64,000 nucleotides of DNA from Vibrio cidicii (GCF_009763805.1 NZ_CP046804.1:1922001-1986000), one strand, 5' to 3'. Positions 1-9,099 are shown, counted from the first letter of the stretch. The notes: generated by a model not told the origin, from the sequence alone. Program-made: numbers and translations.

Positions 1-1
1 A

Positions 2-235
2 CTCAACAGTGCAGCCGAGCTTTCACTCGATTTCTCGCAAAGCACTGGCGGAGATGTGCAAACTGCGCTGCAAATCATCGAAACGCTGTCACAGCAAAGC
101 TTGCCCGTTTGTCTACAGGATAGGTGCTCTCAGTTGTATGCGGGATACTTGAGCGAGCGAGCTTTCTCTCTTGAACCTCACTGCAACAGCGTTCCAATGT
201 GCGTTGATGGGCTACTGCAAGAGCGCAGAGATTAA
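2..235 (+). CDS. 3' end of an unrecognised gene (partial)
   Basis: An open frame runs from the window edge to a TAA at 233-235, giving the last 77 residues of a protein whose start lies outside the window. The tail has several Cys residues (VCLQDRCSQLY, EPHCNSVPMC) and no membrane segment. I do not recognise the family. It is followed by a hairpin with U-tracts on both strands and is convergent with recR, as expected for a real gene end. The overlapping reverse-strand frame at 75-392 looks like a shadow. Confidence 0.5.
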   Translation, partial: LNSAAELSLDFSQSTGGDVQTALQIIETLSQQSLPVCLQDRCSQLYAGYLSERAFSLEPHCNSVPMCVDGLLQERRD

Positions 236-258
236 AGTGGTAAAAAACACTTGTTATA

Positions 259-287
259 AAAAAACCGCGCAAAGGCGCGGCTTTTTT
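259..287. terminator. bidirectional intrinsic terminator (upstream gene / recR)
   Basis: The stem CCGCGC (265-270) pairs with GCGCGG (275-280) around AAAG. It is flanked by an A-run on the left and a T-run on the right, so it can end transcription from both convergent genes. Confidence 0.85.
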
Positions 288-300
288 ACACAGAACTCGG

Positions 301-903
301 CTAAAAAAGCTTATGCCGCCCGAGGAGCGAATGAGACAAGGTTGTGCCATCCACCAGCTCAAGCTCGCCGCCAACAGGCACCCCGTGGGCAATACGGCTG
401 GCGGTCACTTGATGCTCGCGGCATAACTCTGCGATGTAATGCGCGGTGGCCTCGCCTTCAACCGTTGGGTTGGTCGCCAAAATCACTTCCGTGATGTCGC
501 CACGACGCAGACGATAATCCAGCACATCCAAGCCAATATCACTCGGGCCGATCCCATCTAAAGGCGATAGATGCCCCATCAGCACAAAGTAGCGGCCAGA
601 AAACTGCCCAGTAGCTTCCACGGCGGCGATATCTGCCGGGCTTTCCACCACGCACAATAAGCCGTTTTCCTGACGTTTTGGATTGGTGCAGATGTTACAC
701 ACTTCCTCTTCAGTAAAGGTTCGGCATTCGTTGCAGTGGCCGATTTCGGTCATCGCATGATTTAGGGCGTCTGCAAGCTGCAATCCGCCTTTTCTGTCTC
801 TCTGTAACAAATGAAAGGCCATACGCTGCGCCGACTTGGGGCCAACCCCAGGTAGACAACGTAAGGCCTCCATCAATTGTTCCAGCATATGACTGGTACG
901 CAT
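301..903 (-). CDS. recR: recombination mediator protein RecR
   Basis: RecR acts with RecF and RecO to load RecA on gapped DNA. The 200 residues are the usual length. An N-terminal helix-hairpin-helix ([11 protein letters not shown], about residues 17-27) is followed by a C4 zinc finger (C57, C60, C69, C72) and a Toprim domain that includes [10 protein letters not shown]. It is the last gene of the apt-dnaX-ybaB-recR set, 16 bp behind ybaB, an order shared with E. coli. Transcription ends at the 259-287 hairpin. The identification is firm. Confidence 0.97.
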   Translation of the reverse strand: MRTSHMLEQLMEALRCLPGVGPKSAQRMAFHLLQRDRKGGLQLADALNHAMTEIGHCNECRTFTEEEVCNICTNPKRQENGLLCVVESPADIAAVEATGQFSGRYFVLMGHLSPLDGIGPSDIGLDVLDYRLRRGDITEVILATNPTVEGEATAHYIAELCREHQVTASRIAHGVPVGGELELVDGTTLSHSLLGRHKLF

Positions 904-919
904 TGGCTAACCTTGTCGA

Positions 920-1249
920 TTAGAAAGGCATTTTCATGCCTGGTGGTAGTTGCATACCGCCAGTGATGCTTGCCATCTTCTCTTTCTGCGTCTCTTCAAC
1001 ACGGCGCGCCGCATCATTGAACGCTGCGGCAATCAAATCTTCCAGCATCTCTTTGTCGTCTTCCATCAAGCTTTCGTCGATGTCAACGCGGCGCACGCTG
1101 TGGCTACCTGTGATGGTGATTTTAACCAGACCCGCGCCTGATTCACCCACCACTTCCATATTTGCGATTTCTTCTTGAAGCTTTTGCATGCGATCTTGCA
1201 TTTGCTGGGCCTGCTTCATTAGGTTGCCCATACCGCCTTTACCAAACAT
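920..1249 (-). CDS. ybaB: YbaB/EbfC family nucleoid-associated protein
   Basis: This is a small DNA-binding protein of the YbaB/EbfC family, 109 residues as expected. The N-terminus is rich in Met, Gln and Gly ([20 protein letters not shown]), a long helix follows, and the end PPGMKMPF is typical of the family. It lies between dnaX and recR, the conserved position. The family forms dimers that bind DNA; its precise role in Vibrio is not shown by the sequence. Confidence 0.95.
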   Translation of the reverse strand: MFGKGGMGNLMKQAQQMQDRMQKLQEEIANMEVVGESGAGLVKITITGSHSVRRVDIDESLMEDDKEMLEDLIAAAFNDAARRVEETQKEKMASITGGMQLPPGMKMPF

Positions 1250-1324
1250 GTTTATCTCTCTGGTTGAATGAGGTGTTCACAATGGATGGGGTCGAGAAAG
1301 CGATATTTCAACCCCGGGAATATT

Positions 1325-3448
1325 TTAGACAGGTCGAACACTGTCTCTGTCCAGTTCCGCGCTAAATCGGCGCAAAATAAACTGTACGTTGGGATCTTCT
1401 TCCAGGCTGGTAAAAGCCTGCTGTAATTTCTGCTGATAGAGACGCTCACGCAGCTCCAAAGGTGTTTCACCTTGTTCGCCAATCTCGACCGAAAGATGAC
1501 ACTCTTCTCCCAGCACTCGATTGAGTGCGTGCAGCAGTTCGTTTTGTGCCTTGTCGGTGTTCAAGTGTTGCTGATGCGGCCGTAGCGTCAAAGCGATGGT
1601 CGAGCCCTCTTTTTGGTAAACGGAATTGAGAGCAAGCTGCTCAACCAGTTTTGCCGTCTCCAATCGAGTAATAAGGCGCGCCCATTCACTTTGTTCAAGG
1701 GATTGTGCAATCAGCTTTTCCGCCATCTCTGGCGTTTTTTCATGCTCAAGAGCACGTTTGATTTCACTTGGCGTCAGCTCTTTCTGTTTTGGTTGCTGCG
1801 GTGTGAGGGTTGGACGCCACTGATAAGGCTCGTTATCCGCCTCCACCACCGTTTCTATGGCCGCAGCTTTGCTTGGCGACATCGACATCGTGCCGGCGTT
1901 TTTCTGCGCGACACGATCTAACACCGACTCTTTACTCGCCGATGCCGCGTTAGGCTTTTTTGCCCCACCACTTTGTTGTAAGCCTTTGCGCTGCGATCTC
2001 AACTGATGGCGCAGCCCTGTAGCAGGAGTTGGTGCTGGAGATTCAGCAGCAGGCGTTGGCATTTCGCGCATGTCGGGGTGGTAAGGCGCCTCGTAGTGCT
2101 CTGGCGGCCTATCATCCGTTGGAACGTCATCCATATAGTGCGCGGGCACATCATACTGCGCTGGCGGCTGTTGCATCGGCGGTGCAGACGCTAAAGGGCG
2201 TGATGGCTCTGGCTGTACATTGGGCCGACCCGTTACCTGTGCATGTTGACTGGCTGGTGCGCTGCTCGATGCGGGTGCTTGAGCTTGAGCTTGCTCTACA
2301 GGCGCAGGAGCGGGCGAAGAAACCGGTGTGCTCTCGCTTGAAACCAGATTTATCTGCGCCGCTGTTGCTGGGCGAAACGCCATCATACGCAACACGATCA
2401 TTTCCATACAGATACGGCCGTTTGGTGCAAGCGGCAAGTCTTGCCGCCCTTTCAAGCTAATCTGATAAAAAAGCTGCACGTCTTGCGGCGACAAACTGCG
2501 GCCCAACAGCTCAATTTTTTCCGCATCGGGCTGGCTTTTATCGAGCGTAGACGGTAATAGCTGATACATACCGACACGGTGTAACTGCGTCGCTAACTGC
2601 TGAAGTAGGCCGTCCCACTCAACGCCGTTTTGCGCCAGATACGCCACTTTTTCCATCGCGACTTGCGGCTGTTTGCTGCTGATGGCTTCCAGCAGATGAA
2701 TGGCTTGGTCAGTATCGATGGTGCCGAGCATATGGCTGACAACGTCAGTGAGAATGTTGCCATTACCGAGCGCAATCGCTTGATCTGTTAAGCTCAGCGC
2801 ATCACGCATACTGCCATCGGCAGCATGGGAAATCATGCCAAGTGCACGCGCTTCCGCCGTCACTTGCTCTTTGGCGAGGATCACATCCAACTGTTGGTGA
2901 ATGGCATCAACGCTGATCGGTTTGAGATGAAACTGCAAACAACGTGACAAAATTGTCACTGGCAGTTTTTGTGGATCGGTGGTCGCGAGTAAGAACTTCA
3001 CATACTCCGGCGGCTCTTCCAGCGTTTTTAACAGCGCATTGAAAGAGTGACGCGAGAGCATGTGAACTTCGTCGATAAGATAGACTTTGAATCGACCACG
3101 TGCTGGTTTGTATTGCACGTTATCCAGCAGTTCACGAGTGTCTTCCACCTTAGTGCGAGAAGCGGCATCAATCTCCAGCAGATCGACAAAACGACCTTGG
3201 TCAATCTCCTGACAAGTCGCACACTGGCCGCAAGGCTGTGAGGTAATCCCCGTTTCGCAGTTCAATCCTTTGGCAAACAGTCGGCCAATCGTGGTTTTAC
3301 CTACCCCGCGAGTCCCGCTAAAAAGGTAAGCGTGATGCAGACGATTGTGGGCAAGTGCATTTTCCAATGCGGTCAAAACATGACTCTGCCCAACCACTTC
3401 CTTGAACTGACGCGGACGCCACTTTCGCGCTAAAGCTAAATAACTCAT
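1325..3448 (-). CDS. dnaX: DNA polymerase III subunits tau/gamma
   Basis: This is the clamp-loader ATPase and polymerase-dimerising subunit. The 707-residue frame has Walker A GTRGVGKTT near residue 45, a four-Cys zinc module (CETGITSQPCGQCATC), the DEVH Walker B and the SRC motif (LSRCLQFHL). A Pro/Ala/Gln-rich linker (about residues 375-520) then leads to the tau-specific C-terminal domain. A slippery A AAA AAG at codons 496-498 is followed in the -1 frame by one Ala codon and TAA, so a gamma form of about 499 residues is expected. It lies 8 bp behind apt. GAAC sites within it (1336-1339, 2122-2125) are read correctly, unlike those in many other genes here. Confidence 0.97.
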   Translation of the reverse strand: MSYLALARKWRPRQFKEVVGQSHVLTALENALAHNRLHHAYLFSGTRGVGKTTIGRLFAKGLNCETGITSQPCGQCATCQEIDQGRFVDLLEIDAASRTKVEDTRELLDNVQYKPARGRFKVYLIDEVHMLSRHSFNALLKTLEEPPEYVKFLLATTDPQKLPVTILSRCLQFHLKPISVDAIHQQLDVILAKEQVTAEARALGMISHAADGSMRDALSLTDQAIALGNGNILTDVVSHMLGTIDTDQAIHLLEAISSKQPQVAMEKVAYLAQNGVEWDGLLQQLATQLHRVGMYQLLPSTLDKSQPDAEKIELLGRSLSPQDVQLFYQISLKGRQDLPLAPNGRICMEMIVLRMMAFRPATAAQINLVSSESTPVSSPAPAPVEQAQAQAPASSSAPASQHAQVTGRPNVQPEPSRPLASAPPMQQPPAQYDVPAHYMDDVPTDDRPPEHYEAPYHPDMREMPTPAAESPAPTPATGLRHQLRSQRKGLQQSGGAKKPNAASASKESVLDRVAQKNAGTMSMSPSKAAAIETVVEADNEPYQWRPTLTPQQPKQKELTPSEIKRALEHEKTPEMAEKLIAQSLEQSEWARLITRLETAKLVEQLALNSVYQKEGSTIALTLRPHQQHLNTDKAQNELLHALNRVLGEECHLSVEIGEQGETPLELRERLYQQKLQQAFTSLEEDPNVQFILRRFSAELDRDSVRPV
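1950..1961 (-). promoter_or_regulatory. programmed -1 frameshift site in dnaX (gamma subunit)
   Basis: On the reverse strand, AAAAAAG occupies 1961-1955 in the phase A AAA AAG. A -1 slip reads the next codon as GCC and then TAA at 1952-1950. This is the E. coli dnaX arrangement (slip, one codon, stop). A G-rich stretch just upstream could serve as the stimulatory internal Shine-Dalgarno, and inverted CTAAC/GTTAG elements lie downstream. The heptamer and stop are seen directly; its use is inferred from E. coli. Confidence 0.8.
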
Positions 3449-3456
3449 TGACTTAA

Positions 3457-4002
3457 TTAGTGTCCTTCGAATTCGCAGATGCTGTAAACGTTAAGACCTA
3501 GACCTTCTAGACGTTTATCACCACCAATCTCTGGCAGGTTGATCACAAAAGCAGCGTGCTCGACCACGCCACCTAATTGGCGGATAAGTTTCGTCGTTGC
3601 TTCAATGGTACCGCCAGTGGCCAGAAGGTCATCAACCACCAAAACTTTATCGCCCGCGCTGATCGCATCAACGTGAATTTCCAGTGTATCGACGCCATAC
3701 TCGAGCTCATAGGATTGAGCCAGTGTCGCGCGTGGCAGTTTACCCGGCTTACGCACAGGGACAAAACCGACGCCCAGTTGCAACGCAAGTGGCGCACCAA
3801 ACAGGAAACCACGTGCTTCTGTGCCAACCACTTTGGTAAAGCCCATCTCTTTGTACTTGTCGACCAGCAGTTGAATGGTCGCTTGGTAGGCCGCGGCGTC
3901 TTCCAGCAGACTGGTCACGTCGCGAAAGAGAATCCCCGGCTTTGGGTAATCCTGAATGCTTTTTATACTGGCTTTGATCTGTGAAATTGTGTTGGTAGTC
4001 AT
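3457..4002 (-). CDS. apt: adenine phosphoribosyltransferase
   Basis: Apt converts adenine and PRPP to AMP in purine salvage. The 181 residues match the family. The PRPP-binding motif [13 protein letters not shown] is clear, together with the N-terminal [12 protein letters not shown] and the adenine-side TEARGFLFG. It is first in the apt-dnaX-ybaB-recR transcript. The ATG at 4002 gives the usual N-terminus [20 protein letters not shown]. The 160 bp upstream hold its promoter region and the terminator of the DUF454 gene. Confidence 0.97.
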   Translation of the reverse strand: MTTNTISQIKASIKSIQDYPKPGILFRDVTSLLEDAAAYQATIQLLVDKYKEMGFTKVVGTEARGFLFGAPLALQLGVGFVPVRKPGKLPRATLAQSYELEYGVDTLEIHVDAISAGDKVLVVDDLLATGGTIEATTKLIRQLGGVVEHAAFVINLPEIGGDKRLEGLGLNVYSICEFEGH

Positions 4003-4121
4003 AATATCGATTTACTTAGATTGGCTCACCGCCCTCTATTGTTATCACGCTATTATGAGGGCAAGGAAACGGGTGGTTCTTGTCGTTATAGGGCTGACAT
4101 CGAAAGTCCATAACGCTAAAA

Positions 4122-4155
4122 AAACAAACGCCCACTCGAAGAGCGGGCACACTTT
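4122..4155 (-). terminator. probable terminator of the DUF454 gene
   Basis: The stem GCCCACTC (4130-4137) and GAGCGGGC (4141-4148) pair with one A-C mismatch around GAA. On the reverse strand a discontinuous T-rich stretch follows (the complement of 4117-4127). The stem is imperfect, so strength is uncertain. Confidence 0.5.
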
Positions 4156-4166
4156 TCTTCCCAATT

Positions 4167-4559
4167 CTAGTCACTTTCCCTGCACTCATCAACCGAACCA
4201 ATCACAGGGAGACGTACAAAAATGCTAAGCAAAACGATTAACCCGCACATCAGCGCAATTTTCAGCCAGAGAAACGGGGCGAACCAAATGGAAAAGGCAA
4301 AACTGATAAGGATAAATAGCGCACCACGTTTTTTCACCTGTGGAGTCACGGCTCGGTGTTGCTGCCAGTTGGTCAATATCGGGCCAAACGTTTTATGGCT
4401 ATGTAACCAATAATGGAATCGTGGGCTAGAGCGCAGAAAACAAGCGCTGGCTAACAAGATGAAAGGAGTGGTAGGTAAAAGCGGTAAAACAATACCGGCA
4501 ATGCCTAAGCATAAACTGAGCCCACCAACGATATTAAGCAGAAAGCGGCGAATACGAAT
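4167..4559 (-). CDS. ybaN: YbaN/DUF454 family inner-membrane protein, probable AUU start
   Basis: A small membrane protein of the DUF454 (YbaN) family, function unknown. The family block GIVLPLLPTTPFILLA followed by ACFLRSSPRFHYWL is clear, with hydrophobic segments near both ends. No ATG, GTG or TTG lies between the upstream in-frame TAA (4577-4575) and a TTG at 4457, which would cut off the conserved first helix. An ATT at 4559-4557 has GGAG (4569-4566) six bases upstream and gives 130 residues beginning RIRRFLLNIVGG, close to the E. coli YbaN N-terminus. CTG at 4571 is a less likely start. I therefore place the start at ATT by inference. Confidence 0.75.
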   Translation of the reverse strand: MRIRRFLLNIVGGLSLCLGIAGIVLPLLPTTPFILLASACFLRSSPRFHYWLHSHKTFGPILTNWQQHRAVTPQVKKRGALFILISFAFSIWFAPFLWLKIALMCGLIVLLSIFVRLPVIGSVDECRESD

Positions 4560-4574
4560 GATGGACTCCAGTAT

Positions 4575-4706
4575 TTAAAAACCAGCGTAACCGTTAAAAA
4601 CACGTAGCCAGGTTAGGGTTGCAGGTAGGGTTGGAATTAAAAGCACCGCGATAAAACCAAGGAAATAAAAAAGGTTGTACGGCTCTTTGAAGTCTTCGTT
4701 TGCCAT
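4575..4706 (-). CDS. 43-residue hydrophobic small protein
   Basis: A short ORF from ATG (4706) to TAA (4577-4575) encodes MANEDFKEPYNLFYFLGF and then a hydrophobic stretch ending in NGYAGF. The charged start followed by one membrane-spanning segment looks like a real small membrane protein. A GAAGAG sequence lies about 8 bases upstream of the ATG. Its stop is in the same frame as, and 15 bases before, the proposed AUU start of the DUF454 gene, so translational coupling is likely. I do not recognise a family. Confidence 0.6.
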   Translation of the reverse strand: MANEDFKEPYNLFYFLGFIAVLLIPTLPATLTWLRVFNGYAGF

Positions 4707-4890
4707 GATGTCACACTCTTCACTAGATAACTTTACTTACGCGCATTTTAGTTAACCAAAGGTTACCAAAGTGGCTTATTATTGTTGCGCGGCAACTATA
4801 CAGCAAAGGCAACTGACCAAACACAGACAAAAAGTAAGGTTAAACGACAAACGTGACGGACACCATCACGTTTGTCATTCTGATAAAGAG

Positions 4891-5989
4891 TTAGTTTTTG
4901 CGCATCATCGTCAGACTGAAACTGGATGTTCCCAAACAGCCCAGCGTTAATTGCCCAGCACCATGAATCGCCAAGTCCCGAGTGATAAAGTTCGCTAAGC
5001 AGCCATGACCCAGCTTCTTACCTGCCGAAATATGCTGTTTGCTGTATCCGTTTGACCATACGCTATCTAGCCCTGCGGGGAGCAGAGAAACGGTGCCATC
5101 AGTCAGGTCAGCGATACCAAGCAGAGCATTGATGGGTTTCGGCGCACTCAGAATAGCGGATGCCTTTTTCAAGAACATCAGCAATGTCTTTCAGATCAGC
5201 GTTAAAGCTTTTTAGATGGCGCAGGTAGTCATCAAACAGAGCACGTATTAGCAAGGTACTGGCAGCACCGCCCTGCTCTACCGATGAGGAATCGACCAAG
5301 TAAAATGCAAACTGCCCACTCATCAGCCAACGATAATCAAAAATGAGCGGCATCATATCGGCAGATTGCAACAGCTTATAAGAACATTTCCAATCACCCA
5401 GCGAGGTGTCTCTCTCCGGTAACAAAGCATGAAGCAAGTCTTTTGCCGCGCTGGGATTGTCTTGCAAATAACTCAGATGCCAATGCAGCTCTTGTTCATC
5501 CGGCAGTTGCCCACCGTCATCAACGCGAAACCACTGACTGGAAAAATCTCGTTGATCGGCAATATGATGAAAAGAATCTTCCAAGGTATTTTCAATGGCT
5601 TGGGCCAGATGGCTATAATTACCAATCGGTTTGGGCAGAAAATCTTTGATGCCATAGCGAAGCGCTTTGGCCACATCCGACATTTCTTCGGTCGCAGACA
5701 CGACAATAAGAGGCAGTGATGGGTATTCCAAACTCACTTCCTCTACAAATTCAATGCCATCTAACACTGGCATGGACAGGTCACAAAGGATCACGTCCGG
5801 ATCGTGCTCACGCAGCAGTTGCAGCGCTTGCAATCCATTTTCCGACTCAACAACCTTGTACCCTAACCCAGCCAAATACGCACTGGTGATACGACGGAAG
5901 ATGGGATCATCGTCAACAAGCATGATCTGTGTTGACGTTGCTGCTTCCCTTGCCGAGGCCGTTGCCGTTTGACTGTGAGTCTTGTACAT
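4891..5989 (-). CDS. rssB: RssB-type response regulator, split by a GAAAC frameshift
   Basis: RssB is the adaptor that delivers the stationary-phase sigma factor RpoS to ClpXP. The N-terminal receiver domain has the acidic pocket LVDDDP, the phospho-acceptor Asp in VILCDLSMP and the Lys of FLPKPIG. The C-terminal half is the degenerate PP2C-like domain (FYLVDSSSVEQGG, later LLPAGLDSVWSNG). The frame stops at 5108, but the family sequence continues in another frame to 4891. Dropping one A of GAAAC (T-run at 5137-5139) joins them through AEPINALLG. The ATG at 5989 is preceded by GAGGTG. The break is probably a sequence error (see findings). Confidence 0.8.
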
Positions 5990-6267
5990 ATGCTTCACCT
6001 CACGCACTCAGTCAAAGTAGTTAACGATTTTTTATTATTGTTTTAGGTCAGTAAGCAATGCGATTTCGCTCCCTGCGAACATCCCAATTGCGTTGTTTAA
6101 AAGTTAGCTGTTAAAGGTGATTTATACAAATGTTCCACACTATATCAGCACTTCCTACTAGATGTATGGCTAAACCTAAACAGTGCGACATGTTGACATG
6201 AAGCAAGCTTTGATTGCAAAGTTAGCGCTAAATTAGGCCTCTTTGGTAAATCGATGTGTCAGGAAAT

Positions 6268-7156
6268 ATGAAACTAGATGATCTAAACCTATTTCGATTA
6301 GTAGTCGAAAATGGGAGCTATACCGCAACTTCGCGCAAGACCATGATTCCCGTGGCGACCATTACCCGACGCATTCAAGCCCTGGAAGACTCCGTAAATT
6401 TACGCTTGCTCAATCGACATGCGCGTAAACTGTCTCTCACTGAAGCAGGGGAGCGATTCTTCCATGAATGCTCACCGCTACTGCAACGGCTCACGAGCGC
6501 AGCGGAAGAGATCACCGATGAATGCCGCGGAGCATCAGGGAAGATCAAAATCTCAACCCCATACAATCTGACTAAACGCATGATGATGCCGATGCTAAAC
6601 GGCTTCATGCACAAATATCCCGACATCAATATTGAACTGACGACCGAAAGTAATGCCGACCAGCTTGACCCAACCGAGTGGGATGTCATTTTTCGCGTCG
6701 GGCCACAACGTGACTCCAGTTTGATTGCGCGCAAAATCGGCGAAGTCAAAGACATTTTAGTCGCCAGCCCAGCGTATCTGAGTAACCATCCAGCTCCGAC
6801 TCATGCTGAAGATCTACACTACCACTCGCTGTTAAAAGGCCACCCTTTAATGAAATGGTCGCTAAGCAATAGTAAAGGCGAGACGGTGATTAACGTCGAC
6901 AGAGGACGTTTCCAAGCCAATGCGCTCAATGTGGTGCGCAGCGCTTGTTTCTGAAGGTCTGGGTATTACGTTGATGCCGGATGTAATGATCCGTGAATAT
7001 ATCGCCAATGGCAGCTTGGTGCGCATCCTGCCCGATTGGAGCGCAAACCCACGCGACATTTACATGCTATACAATCACAAAGATCATCTGCCAGAAAAAG
7101 TGCGTCTTTTTATTGATTACGTAATCGCCTACGATCTGCACGAATACCAACACTAA
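6268..7156 (+). CDS. LysR family transcriptional regulator, split by a GTTTC frameshift
   Basis: The N-terminal winged helix-turn-helix (MKLDDLNLFRLVVENGSY, then TITRRIQALED) and the substrate-binding domain are typical of LysR regulators of the CrgA/AaeR-like group. The first frame ends at 6953. The rest (VSEGLGITLMPDVM to YDLHEYQH) lies in the next frame to 7156. Removing one T of GTTTC at 6947-6951 gives VVRSACSEGLGIT and a protein of about 295 residues. AGGA precedes the ATG at 6268; GTG 6256 is an alternative start. It is divergent from rssB across about 270 bp. Its target is unknown. Its 3' end abuts a group II intron. Confidence 0.85.
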
Positions 7157-7190
7157 TCGAGTAGGAGGAGGCCTCACGGCCTCCATCCTC

Positions 7191-8505
7191 TCACACCACC
7201 GTACAAGCGTGGGTCGCATACGGCGGTTCCGAATATACCTTTAGTGACTCATACCCATCTCTCAATGAGTAAAGCCCCCTCTCCTCGAACCATTTGAGTG
7301 GCATTGCGTGATTCAACTGGGGCGAGAGTGCTAAGCGCCACCACCCTTTATCAGACATCGCCAGCTTCCACGCATTTCGCTCTGTTACACCTTGTCGTTG
7401 TAACCATGTCGCTATGCTGTATCTGCGTTTGCGCTGTTTCAGGCGGTAGCATCTCAACCGACGCCGTATCCATTCGTCTAAGCGCTGCATCGCACTTTGA
7501 CCTATGGCGAGCTTGAAGTAGTGCTGCCAACCTCGTAGGTATTGGGTTAACTCGGTGATGATTACCGACAACTCTCGACCTCGATTTCGCTTCGTTATTT
7601 TCCGCACTCGCTTCTTCATTTGAGCTTGTGCCGATTTTGATATCAGGAGAGTTCCGTCTATCTTGAAGCTATGGCTTAGGTAGGCTCGCTCCGTCACTCT
7701 TGTTGCTGCACTTTTCTCTCGATTCACCGTGAGCTTTAGCTTCTGCTCCAAGAACTCCGTTATCGACTCTTTGACTCGATGGGCGGCCTCCTCACTACGA
7801 ACGTAGATTTGGCAGTCATCTGCATATCGACAGAACTTATGCCCTCTTCGCTCTAACTCTTTGTCCAGTTCATCTAATACGATATTGGAAAGTAACGGAG
7901 ATAATGGCCCACCCTGTGGTGTTCCTCGTTGTCTTCGCTCTACTAACCCATCTCGCATTAAGCCTGCCTGTAGATAGGACCTGATGAGCTTTAATACTCG
8001 TTTATCACTGATGTCCTTAGATAATCTGTGCATCAGCCTATCATGGTTCACCGTGTCGAAGTATTTGGCTAGATCGATATCCACTACATAACCCCGCCCT
8101 TCTCTGATATAGCGGCTTGCTGCCGCAAGCGCATGATGCGCACTGCGGTTTCGGCCTGAACCCGTAGCTGCTGTTGGAGAGCTTCGGCTCATAGATATCA
8201 GTCAGCACCGATGTGATCGCCTGTTGGACTATCCTATCCAGTACCGTGGGGATACCTAATTGCCTGACGCCACCATTCGGCTTGGGGATTTCTACACCCA
8301 GAACAGGTTGAGGTTGGTAGCTTCCGTCCAGAAGACTCTGGCGGAGCGCTTGCCCATTTGAAGCTTGTCGAAGTTTAGAGATGGTCGCTGTGATGTCGAG
8401 TCTGTCGACACCTGCGCACCCCTTGTTCTTCTTCACGCGTCGAAGGGCATGGTTCAAATTCGCTGAGGAGCTGATTTGTTCCATCAGCGGTGTGGGGGGC
8501 ACCAA
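7191..8505 (-). CDS. ltrA: group II intron reverse transcriptase/maturase, split by a GAAAC frameshift
   Basis: The intron-encoded protein contains RT blocks (VEIPKPNGGVRQLGIPTVLD; GTPQGGPLSPLLSN), the catalytic YADD in CRYADDCQIYV, and a GIIM maturase domain (LRGWQHYFKLA, WIRRRLRCYRLKQ). No HNH endonuclease domain is present, as in class C introns. The first frame (8505 on) leaves the family sequence after SSYGFRP. Removing one A of GAAAC (T-run 8149-8151) gives FRPNRSAHHAL and about 437 residues. GGAGG lies upstream of TTG 8505 / GTG 8502. The last dozen codons run into the domain V hairpin, which is unusual. Confidence 0.88.
7195..7227 (-). ncRNA. group II intron domain V
   Basis: On the reverse strand ACCGCCGTA (7227-7219) pairs with TACGGTGGT (7203-7195), one G-U pair, enclosing GCGACCCACGCTTG. 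The size, position and pairing fit the catalytic domain V; domain VI follows at 7190-7162. Confidence 0.7.
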
Positions 8506-8514
8506 GACTCGTCC

Positions 8515-9045
8515 TCCTTTCTACGCCGATCATGCTTGTCATTCTTCGTGACCATGAGCTCTACTTGTGGCTTTGCCCATTGGGACGTAGAGATGATTTT
8601 CATCTTGCTATGACTCCACATCATTGAGTAAATAGTGACTGCTTCTTGATATATTCAGTTCAGGCCTTCCTTTGAGTTGTACTTCCTCAAAGTACTATGC
8701 CTTCTGCTGACTTCTCATTGCCCATCACACAACATCACTGCTGTGTTAGTCTCATCTGAGACAGGCAATGAGATCTCCCGAGGTAAGACGTTGCTCTTTC
8801 CCTTGGCCGTGCCTGATTTACCTATACACACTTCCCGTCGAGGCATTGGGCTATTCTATCTATTGCTAGGTTACCCAAGTTGTACAGGCCTACTATCAGA
8901 TTTCTGTTCGTCACAACCAAGTTTTGCCGTTTGCTTCCTTCAGGTTTCACCTCACGGTGAACACCCTTGCATAGGCTAACGGTTCTCGCTCGACTGAGCC
9001 CGTAGAGGACTTTCACCTCCTAGATCAACGCCATGCTCGGCGCAC
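8515..9045 (-). ncRNA. 5' RNA domains of the group II intron, no ORF
   Basis: These 530 bases carry no convincing coding frame. They hold the 5' part of the intron RNA (domains I-III and the start of IV), beginning GTGCGCCGAGCATGG and including the hairpin AGGAGGTGAAAGTCCTC common near intron starts. Short frames here are shadows. Confidence 0.7.
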
Positions 9046-9050
9046 AAAAC

Positions 9051-9079
9051 AAAAACCAGAGCTGCGGCTCTGGTTTTTC
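9051..9079. terminator. purF terminator and intron insertion site
   Basis: AAAAACCAGAGC (9051-9062) pairs with GCTCTGGTTTTT around a four-base loop. It is a strong bidirectional hairpin. The intron 5' end lies six bases beyond it on the purF side of reading. Confidence 0.92.
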
Positions 9080-9099
9080 ATTGTGTACGACGTTGAACG

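Larger units (their letters stand above)
7161..9045 (-). mobile_element. group II intron, class IIC-like, behind the purF terminator
   Basis: Reading the reverse strand, the element begins with GTGCG (9045-9041), the group II 5' consensus, directly after the U-tract of the purF terminator. Insertion behind an intrinsic terminator is the hallmark of class C introns. It holds about 540 nt of structured 5' RNA, a reverse transcriptase/maturase frame, a 33-nt domain V-like hairpin (7227-7195), and a domain VI hairpin (GGAGGCC/GGCCTCC) ending CCTAC at 7161. The downstream flank is the 3' end of the convergent LysR gene, five bases after its stop. The boundaries are inferred from consensus. Confidence 0.85.

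Noticed and set aside
5165..5169. Five-T run in rssB as the frameshift site
   Set aside because: A one-base change there would also join the frames, but the GAAAC at 5137-5139 does so equally well and fits the pattern in all 19 other genes.
6948..6950. Programmed ribosomal frameshifting as the reason for the 20 broken frames
   Set aside because: The sites lack slippery heptamers and stimulatory structures, occur in unrelated genes, and all need the same +1-base removal at one 5-mer; a read error explains them better.
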